From: Tritrichomonas musculus
Taxonomy: Eukaryota; Parabasalia; Tritrichomonadida; Tritrichomonadidae
Assembly: GCA_039105265.1 (NCBI GenBank)
Contig: JAPFFF010000007.1
Location: 558,001-622,000 of the forward strand
DNA length: 64,000 nucleotides
Direction of reading: 5' to 3'
The position numbers were made by a program, and so were the translations under genes. Numbering within the stretch: position 1 is the first letter of the stretch; the number at the start of each line of letters is the position of its first letter. This document shows positions 51,468-61,595 of this stretch, one piece after another. Below the pieces are notes generated by a model. The model was not told the origin of the DNA. It ran no database searches and saw nothing but the letters and a program-made list of their open reading frames with translations.

Positions 51468-52466
51468 AGCAAAGTTTGTTGGTGATGTGACCAACAAACT
51501 ATATTCAAAATTTGAAAGAAAAAAGATTTGATTAGATGACTTTTTGATAAAACAGCTTTTTCAAATAATCACTTTTTGATAAAACAGCTTTTTGAATAAA
51601 TATATTGTTAAACTGATTAAAATCGACTATACAAACTAAAAAAAGGTAAAAAATCAATTAAAATATTTAAAATTCAAAGAATCGAACAAATTATACTAAC
51701 TTTTTTATACATATATAATGTAATTTTTATACACAATAAATATTAACGGATTTGGAAACTGAACTTTTTAAATTAAAATAAAAATTTCGTAATAGACATT
51801 GCAACTTTTTCAGTGAAAAAAGAAAGAAATTATAATTTTATCATTAACTTGTTTAAAATAGTAAGTAGGAAAGAATTAAAATAGTAATGTATTTATTTTC
51901 TGAACGAGTAACTAGTACAAATAAAGGCAAGAGTTTGCACTGGAATCTTTGCTGATGATTTACAAATCTGGGATTGTAGTTCGTTAACAAGTTGATTTCT
52001 GTTTGTAAATAGATATCTTATATTACATTACAGATTGGATTTTGTAAATAAGAGGCTGCGTTTTGCAAATTTGTTTATTGAATGATAATCGATGGCTCAG
52101 GCTTTTAATTTGATGACTAGAGTTCATTAATTTGAGACTGAGAATAGCTGATCTACAATATATACTCGCAGGCAGCTGTATTTCGAGATTGCATAAGTTG
52201 ATTTATAAATATATGGTTGGAAACCAGTAGCAGGTGATTAAAATTTGCCATAAGGTATGTGGTATCAATGAATTGTTGTGTTTTTCTTGCCAGTTTTTGC
52301 CAGAGTTTGACAAGTCATTCCTTGGCGATATAAAAAATTTAAATCATTCACAAATAAACTGATTTTTATTAAAAAAGCTCACTTATCAAAAAGCCCTTTC
52401 TTCAAAAAGCTGTTTTATCAAATATTTGAATATAGTTTGTTGGTCATATCACCAACAAACTTTGCT
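51468..52466. mobile_element. element I: inverted-repeat unit inside the P-like element
   Basis: About 45 bp starting AGCAAAGTTTGTTGGTGAT is repeated inverted at 52422-52466 with one or two mismatches. The inner flanks repeat TTTTGATAAAACAGCTTTTT two to three times per side. Within each outer repeat, TTTGTTGGT and ACCAACAAA form a small hairpin. No clear target duplication. It may be a nested MITE or part of the P-like element's 5' region. Confidence 0.55.
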
Positions 52467-53070
52467 ATTTTATATTTCTCTAAATATTTTTATAAAATTA
52501 ATTATTATTCTTAATATTTATTATATATACGATAGGTTAAATTTAAGGTATATTTATGGGAGATTCGATTTTTTTGACACTTCACTTTCGATCGCAGTAC
52601 CTGTCTTTAGATAAAAGAATTTTAAAATAGGGGGGTCAACCGTAAAATTTTTGTCAAAATTTTAAAGCAAACTTAAAATCTGAGAATTTTTGTATAATAA
52701 TTATAGAACTATTTTGTTCATTGAATATACTATTTATTAAAAATATTTTTTCCTAATTTTATCTATAGGGCCAAAAAAGGCAAAGCATTAAAGTTGTAAT
52801 GACTTGTGATTTGAAAATTGAGTTATTTCTTAAAAATTTTCTGTAAAATCATTAAGATAATTAATAAAAGACTTTGTTCTGCCATTGAAATGATTATAAA
52901 ACGAGTTTAAATGTGATAATTTTATAATTCTGCTCTTTAATTACATAAAATGTTATATGATAGTTATATTCTAAATGATTATATGAAATTGATGCAAATG
53001 TAATAAAAATATTAAAAAATAAGAGAGAAAATCTATTAAAAATCAATTTTATGATAGATTGAAATATATA

Positions 53071-54890
53071 CCCGTAGTAATATCGACGTTGCAGATTTGC
53101 GCCATTTTTATTTTGTAATATAAAATATAAATTCTCAATTTTTTTATTCATTGAATATTTCACAGAAATGACAATAGAGGAAAAATAAAAAGAGGCGCTC
53201 AAACTTTTTGAATACCATACATAGAATTCATATCACCATTGTTCGGACAATTGGTGTCGGTTTCAAATTAAAAAAACTCAAAAGCAAGCACTACAACAGT
53301 CGCATCTCAAGCAATATTTCAAATTTATCTCAACTACAGTTTACCCTTGTCGCAGCACATATTTCAATATCCATTAAACTCGCCTAAACTCAATCTTTGG
53401 AACATCTTGTTCCTACATCATTCATCCAGAACGATTGTTCCTACATCAATCGCTATTTCATTACATCATTACTTATTATCTTATCCATGTCACAACTCAA
53501 TCTCACCTAAGTTTCTACCAGATATCTATATCTTAATCACACCAACCTCAGCCACTATTTAATCAGAACAAAAGCTCCCAATTCAATCACCTGTTCATTT
53601 CACTTGCATCTATCATCTCATTTATATTCATTTATATTTTTCATATCAGTTCCTACTCTCAGTCGTCATATTATTCTGATCATATTCATGCGTTTTTGAC
53701 TAAAAAGCTTTTTTTAATATTATTTTATGTTTTTTAATAGAAATTTGTGAGAATAAATGCTCAATTTATTGAAAAAGTTTAAATTTAAAAGCTTATTTGG
53801 TCTAATAAGTAAAATCATATTTCTGGGGATGATTGCAATGAAATAATTCTATTTTCCTGTGTTTAGTTTTAATTAAATATAATATTCTCTCAAATAATAA
53901 TTAAAATTTTACAAAAAAGCATCATTCTATAAAATTTTTGGAGATTTGAAAAAAATGAAATAATCAAATTAATTAATAAGCTTGAGAATTAAAAAATGGA
54001 TACATATTGACAATAATAGCATAAGAATTTTTGAATAATTTTTCTTTTTTTATAATTTGGGAATATTATGCTTATCAAATCAAATATTAGTGGAATTACT
54101 TAATGTTTTATACAATTATACATGATATTAAGTGATATTTATAATTTATAATAAAGTAAAATTTCCACATTGGAAGATAGAATTTATAATCAAATAGTTT
54201 TTCTAAAAAATGGATTCGAAAGCATTGCAAAAAAATCTTAAGTAGGTATTATAAAGAAATTTATATTTGCTTTTGTCTAATTCAAAAATTTTCTTGTGAA
54301 TTTTATTTCAATAATGTCAATTTCTTTAAATAGACTCCAAACTTATATAACAAATAATATATATGCTAACTAAGAATAAAATGATAAAATAAACATTCTA
54401 AAATTTAAAGAAGTTTTTTTTTATTATATTTGTGATTTTGCCATCAGAAAAAAAAATTGAGATATTCCAAATCTGACTAGTTCATTATATAAAGCACCCA
54501 ATATTAAATATAATGATATGCCAATAAACAAAATTGGAATATTTTCAAAAAAGATATTAGCGATTGAAAATTGGGGATATTTAAAAGTATCTGAATTGAA
54601 TTAATCTGTTATCATTTTGCTATAAAGCATATGCTAACTAAGAAAAAAGTCATTAGCCAAAATCAGTTATATCTATCACATATGGAGAAAAATGAAATTC
54701 TTTGATTTCGAGTAAATTATAAACGGACAAAAAATATAACCATTTTTACGAAATAATCAAAATTGAATGCTTTTTATATAAATAAACTAATATCATTCAA
54801 AAAATAATTTTTTTTCTTTTTAAAATTTCTGAGAATTTCAATTAAAAAAATAAAAATGGCGCAAATCTGCAACGTCGATATTACTACGGG
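53071..54890. mobile_element. element C: 1.8-kb TA-flanked element with 45-bp TIRs
   Basis: CCCGTAGTAATATCGACGTT starts a nearly perfect inverted repeat of about 45 bp (53071-53115 and 54846-54890). TA flanks both sides. A Ser/Pro/His/Leu-rich frame at 53347-53562 lies in an unusually C-rich stretch (53280-53690) but shows no domain. Non-autonomous mariner-type element. Confidence 0.8.
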
Positions 54891-56817
54891 TATCAATGAT
54901 TATATTATTATGATATTTAAATAATTTAAATTGTGATTCAAAAATTAATTTTAAATTGATAACCTAAGCAAATAAATATTATCATAATAACCTTCTTGAA
55001 TAAAACTTAAAATATTAATCAATTTGATTCAAATAATCATAAAAGCCACTTTTTTATAAAATGGTGAATTATGGTTAATTTTTTTTTCATTTTCGAAAAG
55101 TTGTTGCCTTTTGTGGACCTATAGATGAAATTTAATAATAAATATTTTAAAATAAACTATATAAAGTAAGGAATATATTTCCATCATTTATTTATCATTA
55201 TCTTTAAAAAATATATTTTTTGACACATCTTCGGCGGTTGACCAAAGGTACCCAAACTCTATTTTTTCGGACAATACCTTTTATATATTATTTGATTATT
55301 TTATAAATATTATTATTTATATATATTTAAAAATATTAAAATTTTATCTAATAATTTCCAGTATAAATAGAAATTTAATTTTGTCTAATTTTGATTAGTT
55401 TACAAATTTACAAAATTGAAAAAGTTTTAAAATGATTGTTTTATAAATTTGATTAAAAAATCTTTTTGATTAACATTTTTTAAATAAATATATACATATA
55501 AATGTTTACATATATATATTTATTGTTATTAATAGTTTTTTTGATTATTTTTTGAGAATCTAAGAAAATTATCATTTTAATTATTGCATTTTATAATTTC
55601 ATTGTTATTAAATATATTAATATACATTTTAAAATTATAAAATATCTTAAATTGTGAAATGAAATTTATAAAAATAAGATAAATATATTTTATTATTTGA
55701 ATGCATTCTGAATATATAAAATTAATATTGTGTAAATATCTTAAGCAATTAATTAATATTATGTTCAACAATATAATATACATTATTTAATAGTATGGAA
55801 TATTTTGTAAAACTCAATGAATATCTAAAATTCCTATCTAGATTAAATGTATCGAGAATTTTTCAGCAAATTAAAAAAAACTTTCGTAACTGAATTTTAA
55901 TGATTTTTCATTATTTCATATCCTGACAAATATCAAATATATCATTAGATATCTCATATTATATATTATATTTCAATATATAAAATGAATTATATATTTA
56001 ATTTAATATAAATAAAATGTAATTTAAAAATATTATTATTTAAATTTTTTTATAAATTGAAAGAAAAACTAATAAAATTTTCACTTCTCAATTATAATTT
56101 TTGTTTAATTTTCCATATTTTTCTCAAAAAAATTGGATTATAAATAAATATATTATTATTTTAAATCTTTAGGTAATTTTGATCGTGATTTCAATGCATT
56201 CAAAATTGAATTCTCTTAGATTGACGACTTCACCTTTTTTTAAAAAATTGAATTCGCTTAGATTGACGACTTCACCTCTTCAGAAAAAAAAATTAACCTT
56301 TTTTTCTCTTTAAACGTCCAAAAAATTAGTATTTTAGCTTTATCTCAATAAATTCTAGATAGTTCTACCAATTAACGAGATATATCATGTAAAATAAAAT
56401 ATATAAAACGATAAAATCATTACAGGAAAATGTATCGAAGGGATTAGAAATTATTTGGAAATTATTGAAATATCGATTTTTGATTTTTCGTATCTCCACA
56501 TATTCTTAATTAATTAAATATATTTTTATTTTAAAAACAAACAAATATAATAATATAGAAAAATATAAGTTCAAAAATAAAAAAATAATATTTTAATCAC
56601 CACTTTTCTAGGGTTTTTATATTTTTCAAAAAGTAAAGATTAAAAATTCTAATTTCCTCTGTAATGAACCAAACAGGTTGTAAATAGTATCAAACAATTA
56701 TACATATGATAAGGATTTAAAATATGCTATTTTAATTTTAGTAAGTCTTAAAATCACCAACTTTTTGCTTTCAACAAATTGAAAGAAAAGAGTTTGTATA
56801 CCTTTGGTTGACCCCCC
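54891..56817. other. AT-rich remainder of element D
   Basis: No gene. Near 56205-56285 a unit of about 42 bp, containing CTTAGATTGACGACTTCACC, is repeated twice in tandem with few differences. The remainder is poly-A/T-rich DNA with short TA tracts. Confidence 0.4.
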
Positions 56818-57027
56818 TATATTTTAAATTTTTTTTTAATACGTTAAAGTTGAATGATCAATTCCTCTTTGAAAATTTTTTTTATTTCTAATATCAAAAA
56901 ATTGAGCCCTAATATTTGAATAATGATATTGATTAAGCATATGTGTTTTATTAGAAAAAGTACGGTAAAACTATAATGAAATTGACTACTTTTTCTGAGA
57001 TAAATAGAGATTTTTGAATAGAATTTC

Positions 57028-57794
57028 AGGCCTTATTAAGGTATTCATTCAATTTTGTAGTATTCAAAAAGTGACAACGAAAATACATATTTTGCGAAAT
57101 ATATCATTATAAATTTTAATTTTTTTTATTAAATATTCATAAAATTAATAATATCATTATATAATATATTTAAATTATTGTATATCTTGCTAAAAGTAGA
57201 GATAATTTCATAAATAATCACTCAGCTAATCTTTTCAACCTGAGTTAAAATTTGAAAAATTGGCCATATTTTTTGATTTTAAAAAGATTTATTTTAAAAA
57301 ATCAAAAATTCCGACGCTGGGGACTTTATTTTGGATAGATTTTTTCTTTGAATACTTTACATATTTTTACTTTTCAGAAATCTTTATTTTCTCACAATTT
57401 TACAATTGTTTATATCTTACAATCTCACAATTATTTCTTAAAAAAATGCTCAATATTCTGAAGCATATAATAATTTCATAGAATTGATCTCAATTTTCTG
57501 ATGATTCAAATATTTCATAAAAAATAAATTCAATTTAATAAATTAACTAAAAAATATATCTTATATTTTAAATTGGATTTTCCTCATATTTGCTATAATA
57601 TTTATACAAAACATCATTTTTTTTCTAAACTTATCAAATTGTAAAATTTTCATTCAAAAAGAAAAATTAGTTTATTTTTATATCATACGTCAATTTTACC
57701 ATTATATTTAGTAAATAAATTTTTTATCATCATATATTTTATTATATTATAATATGATAAAATATACTGCTTTTGTTCAACCTTAATATGGTCT
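57028..57794 (-). mobile_element. MITE G copy 2 (767 bp), directly upstream of the vWA gene
   Basis: Inverted copy of the element at 37601-38367, same length. All stretches I compared (both ends, the 73-codon frame, about 200 inner bases) are identical. Perfect 8-bp duplications AGAATTTC lie at 57020-57027 and 57795-57802. The right edge is 48 bp before the vWA start codon. Confidence 0.92.
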
Positions 57795-57842
57795 AGAATT
57801 TCTATTAATTTGACATTTGACAAAAAATCTTAATTTTTTTAA

Positions 57843-58541
57843 ATGTCTAAAGCTAAAGGCACTAAGCGAACAAAGAAGATGGACATTTTGTTCATGATCG
57901 ATGCTACTGGATCAATGGCAAGTACCATTCAAGCAGCACATGACAAAGCTGAAGATTTAGCTTTTGATCTACGAACAATTAATAGGACTGCATTATTTAG
58001 ATTTGCATGCATTTGCTATAGAGATCCAGTTGATACAAAAGATGATGTACATCAATTATTTGACTTTAGTGAAGAAATCGAAAATCTTTCGGAATTCCTT
58101 GAAACTGTTAAAGCTTCAGGAGGGGCAGATTGGCCTGAAGATTTTGTCGGAGCACTTAATTTATCGTTTGACAGACTTAGCTGGGATAAAGAATCTAAGA
58201 AAGCCATCATTTGGATTGCTGATGCACCAGCTCATGGCAAGAGATACTGTGGAAAAGAAAATCATCAAGAAGAAGAACCTAAGCTTGAACCTCTTATCGA
58301 AAAACTCGCTAAAGAAGATTACTACTTTGTTGGTATAAGCTTGAAATCTGAGTCAAACACTGAAGGAGCAGACAGGACCTTTAGTGAAATGGAAAAAATA
58401 TACAAAGCTAACAAAGGAAAACCATTCAGAATTGAATCTTTCTCTCCAGATGCAAATGATGAAGTTGGTGACATCGCAAAAACAATGGCAGAATCAACAA
58501 TGGGAGTTGTTGATGAAATGTTAAAAGTTTATGAAGAATAA
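57843..58541 (+). CDS. stand-alone von Willebrand A domain protein, 232 aa
   Basis: A single vWA domain fills the protein. The metal-ion site is DATGSMAS (Asp20, Thr22, Ser24) after beta-strand MDILFMI. Further family blocks are FRFACICYRDPVDTKD, the second metal-site loop SGGADWPEDFVGAL and KKAIIWIADAPAHG. This subtype is found at the N-terminus of alpha-kinases such as VwkA of Dictyostelium; here no kinase domain follows. It probably binds a protein partner through Mg2+. The N-terminus is basic (KAKGTKRTKK). Its promoter must lie in the 40 bp after MITE G's duplication or inside the MITE itself. Confidence 0.88.
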   Translation: MSKAKGTKRTKKMDILFMIDATGSMASTIQAAHDKAEDLAFDLRTINRTALFRFACICYRDPVDTKDDVHQLFDFSEEIENLSEFLETVKASGGADWPEDFVGALNLSFDRLSWDKESKKAIIWIADAPAHGKRYCGKENHQEEEPKLEPLIEKLAKEDYYFVGISLKSESNTEGADRTFSEMEKIYKANKGKPFRIESFSPDANDEVGDIAKTMAESTMGVVDEMLKVYEE

Positions 58542-60007
58542 AAAAAATAATATTTTATTACATCATTTATATAATTTAACATATACGTAATAAACAAATT
58601 TGGATCTTTTAATATACGTTAAAATGGATAATATGCTATTTTCTTATACAACAATGCTTATTATTTTAAAATAAGTGATACGAAATATTTAACCTAAAAT
58701 TTGATTTATAGTCCTATTCAAAAGTGGTTTCGGTGTCAGAAAAGTGGGTTGACATTTAGACAAACTTCCTTATGTTTTGAGTTTAATATTATATGGAATT
58801 TTAAAATTAAGCTCTGAGGATATTTAAGTTTAATATCCTAGTTTGTAAAATTTGATATATCGTTTTCAAATATGTTTCACCCATTCAGGACATAGATTTT
58901 GAAAATTTTCATTTTAAATAATTACATTTTGGAATGCTAATTCTTTGAATTAATGATATATTTTTAATCAATTTCATATATTATTTTCTTCTTCTAATTT
59001 AAATCACAATAAACAAATTATTTATGTAATTACATAAAAAATATTTTTTTTTTTTGTTATATTCTTCTTATCATTGAAAAACATATCGCTTTTTTTGTCT
59101 TTCAAAGTTGAATGTAATTTTAACATTCTTTTTCTTCATTTGCTTTTTGTTTCTGAAAAAAAATTCCAAAAATCACGATATTGATGTTTTTTTCTCACAA
59201 AAATTGATCATTTTTACTTTAAAATATTCAATTTAATAATTTATTTTTTGTATATTTATATTTTATATAATCTATAAAGTATATATTATATATCATTTCT
59301 AATTTTAAATATTTATTAAAGAAGATATTTATATATCAAATTGGTTTCATATTTCTTAAAAAAGAAACAATTGAGATTCATTTCAATTTAATATTGAATT
59401 TCATAGAAAGTGGTTGGATTTCTTTTTATTGAAATATATACATTTTTAGTTTAAATGCTGAATTAAATAAACAATCAATTATTGAATTATTCTATTATTT
59501 CTAGTTAAAATCACAAATATTACAATTCGACAAAATTGATAATCCTATCGATATCAAGTCAATTTTTGATAATATCGTTCTATTTTAATTAAAAACAAAA
59601 TTTCAAATTCTTTGTTTATCATCTACGATCATTATTTCAATAATCTTTCCTATTTGTTATATTTAAATATATTACACAAAAACTTTCTAATATTATTAAA
59701 TATAAATTGATATGAAGAACGGACAATTGTCAATTGGGTTATATTTGAAAAAAAAAATTGAAAAAAAACTTAATTTTTAAATAAAACAAAAATATAGCAC
59801 ATTTAAATATAATATTTAAAATTTATAATAGTGTGGCTCGATATTTTTCGGAAGGAAAAAGGGATGATATGAAAGTTTCACAAAAATTCAGACACTAATC
59901 GATCTTATGTGAAATATTTCAGAGCAAATTTAAATTTTGACTATTTTGAATGAAAAAAGTTATGTGATCAAAACTTTTTCCAACTAAACATCACTTTTCG
60001 TAATCTT
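58542..60007. other. long intergenic region with a lone mariner-type terminus
   Basis: 1.47 kb without a gene. At 58709 TAGTCCTATTCAAAAGTGG, preceded by TA, closely matches the left terminus at 43555 of the decayed mariner-like element. No right terminus was found before 60008. The rest is AT-rich. Confidence 0.5.
59991..59997 (+). promoter_or_regulatory. initiator-like element TCACTTT
   Basis: TCACTTT lies 17 bp before the ATG at 60008 and matches the trichomonad initiator consensus TCA-Y-T-(T/A), which sets transcription start a few bases before the ORF. Position and sequence both fit. Confidence 0.5.
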
Positions 60008-60724
60008 ATGAAAGCATTCCTTGCAAAGACAAAAGAATCAATCCAAGCTGCCAACAACCGCATTGCTGCCCAAGTTGTCGGTGGAAAGTTTGAGGAAACA
60101 CCAGAATATGCTGAAGTTAGTAAGCATCTTGATGAAGTTCATGAAAAGTTCCAAAAAATGAGCGAATCAGTTATCCAAGTTAACTCCATCTTCAAGGAGA
60201 ACCAAAAAGTCTTCGGAAAATTACCAGAAATTTTGAACTCAAGTGTTGCTGAAGGTGAAGAAAACAAAGTTGATTACAATAAAGTTACTGCAGCTTGTGA
60301 AAAGGTTAACAATGAATTATTCAAGAAGTATGTTTCTGAACCATTAAAGCAAGCTCTCGACCAAACCAAGCACTTAAGAGAAGTCAGAGATAAGCGTGTT
60401 ACTGCCAGAGCTATCTATGAAAATGCAAACAAGTTGCAAGAAGACCGTAAAGCCAAAGGAAAGGAAACACCAGAGAATTTGGAGAAATATGATAAAGAAG
60501 TTGAAGAAAAGAAGACCAAATATGAAGAATTAGACAAAGAATTCCTTGAAGGTGCAAAGAAGGTTTACGAAGACAGAAATGAAACAGTTAAGAAAGTCTT
60601 TGCTGCTTTCACATACTACTACACCAACGTTAACAAGCTCATCAACGAACAATTAACATCAACCTGCTCAACTTACAGCATTACTGTTAACGAAGGAGAC
60701 TACACTCCAATCACAGGTGAATAA
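60008..60724 (+). CDS. helical, possibly BAR-like protein, 238 aa
   Basis: Almost entirely alpha-helical and charged. Three long helices are suggested: residues 30-75 (EVSKHLDEVHEKFQKMSESV), 90-165 and 170-225 (EKYDKEVEEKKTKYEELDKE, then AFTYYYTNVNKLINEQL). Length, helix pattern and closing aromatic/Asn-rich helix resemble BAR-domain membrane-bending proteins, but the primary sequence gives no decisive motif. Codons are visibly more GC-ending (GTC, AAG, CTC) than in neighbours, which with the clean initiator suggests high expression. Confidence 0.55.
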   Translation: MKAFLAKTKESIQAANNRIAAQVVGGKFEETPEYAEVSKHLDEVHEKFQKMSESVIQVNSIFKENQKVFGKLPEILNSSVAEGEENKVDYNKVTAACEKVNNELFKKYVSEPLKQALDQTKHLREVRDKRVTARAIYENANKLQEDRKAKGKETPENLEKYDKEVEEKKTKYEELDKEFLEGAKKVYEDRNETVKKVFAAFTYYYTNVNKLINEQLTSTCSTYSITVNEGDYTPITGE

Positions 60725-60879
60725 ATAAACCAAATTTAAACCTTAATTTTTTTATTCTTCGTGAACCATCTTTATTTTTTACTTTTCTTTATTTTAATTG
60801 ATTGCATAAAAGTTTTAAATTTTTATTTTATTATAACTATTATTATGAATGACTTATATCATGCAGATATTTTGAAACT

Positions 60880-61125
60880 TCAATTTGAAGCTTCTCTACC
60901 TCTCGCTGAAGATTTTTCGCCTCTTGCTAAAGACCCTTTATCTCTCGCCAAAGATTCATCCAACCTTGCTACATTTCTCTCAGCAACCTCATCACGTATC
61001 CTAATAAAAGCTAATCCTTCTTCGTTATTCATCATGTCATCAGAAATGTATTTTATTCTTTTCTCTACTGGCATTTCTGGTGTTTGTTTTATAACTGGTG
61101 GCTTTGTATTGTTATTATCTGACAT
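60880..61125 (-). CDS. possible small charged protein, 81 aa
   Basis: It has an ATG at 61125 and encodes MSDNNNTKPPVIKQTPEMP, then KRIKYISDDMMNNEEGLAFI and repeated SLARDKGSLARGEKSSARG units. The balanced hydrophilic composition looks more protein-like than the overlapping plus-strand frame, which is hydrophobic. Not recognised; it may be a fragment. Confidence 0.35.
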   Translation of the reverse strand: MSDNNNTKPPVIKQTPEMPVEKRIKYISDDMMNNEEGLAFIRIRDEVAERNVARLDESLARDKGSLARGEKSSARGREASN

Positions 61126-61595
61126 ATAAGACCTTATATTTTGTTTATTCTTGTTTTTATGCTAATTTTTTTTGCTTTGCCTGTTTAACCTTATAGCTGT
61201 AATTATATCTTTATCTTTCTTGGTCATTCCATTTTTAAATTTTAAATAATAATTGGATTTATAAATGTATAAAATATTTAAATATAAAAACATATTAACA
61301 CATTTTGTATAAAATTTTAGGATAAATAAGATTTTAACCTTCTAGAAATTTCGTTTTTTTCTGAAACTATTTGAATATAAAAAGATCGTTGTAATACAAA
61401 AGAAAAAAACGTTATTTTATATATGATCGATATTCTCTTTTAATCAATTCTTTTCATCCAAATAGGCAAAAATATTTAAAAAACGTGATATCTCATTTTT
61501 CAGAATTATATATTTGATTATCCCTTCTTCAAAAACTGAATATTTTTTTTTCAAAATTCAATTCATATTCATTTATTACAAAAAATCTTATTAAG
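61126..61595. other. intergenic before the PP2A subunit gene
   Basis: 470 bp, AT-rich. Apart from the initiator-like sites near 61563 and 61569 nothing is recognisable. Confidence 0.35.
61569..61577 (+). promoter_or_regulatory. initiator-like element TCATTTATT
   Basis: TCATTTA lies 27 bp before the ATG at 61596 and fits TCA-Y-T-(T/A). A weaker TCATATTC precedes it by six bases. Confidence 0.45.

Larger units (their letters stand above)
48088..52604 (-). mobile_element. 4.5-kb DNA transposon with P-element-like transposase
   Basis: Ends ACAGGTACTGCGATCGAAAG continue as a near-perfect inverted repeat for about 35 bp (48088-48122 and 52570-52604), followed by a shared GAATCTCCCAT block on each side. 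Perfect 8-bp duplications CTTTAGAT lie at 48080-48087 and 52605-52612. The transposase is on the minus strand. A nested inverted-repeat unit lies at 51468-52466. Well-matched ends indicate a fairly young insertion, although the transposase tail is damaged. P and hAT families both make 8-bp duplications. Confidence 0.85.
52630..56817. mobile_element. element D: about 4.2 kb with GGGGGGTCAACC ends, TA-flanked
   Basis: GGGGGGTCAACC at 52630-52641 and its reverse complement at 56806-56817 are each bordered by TA. The matched arm is only about 12 bp. A third related sequence, GGTTGACCAAAGGTACCC (about 55245), pairs better with the right end, so the true left end could be there instead. No transposase frame. 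Element C is nested inside. Confidence 0.5.

Noticed and set aside
60761-61129. Plus-strand frame overlapping the possible 81-aa gene
   Set aside because: Hydrophobic and Ser/Leu-rich, with no initiator upstream; the minus-strand frame is more protein-like.
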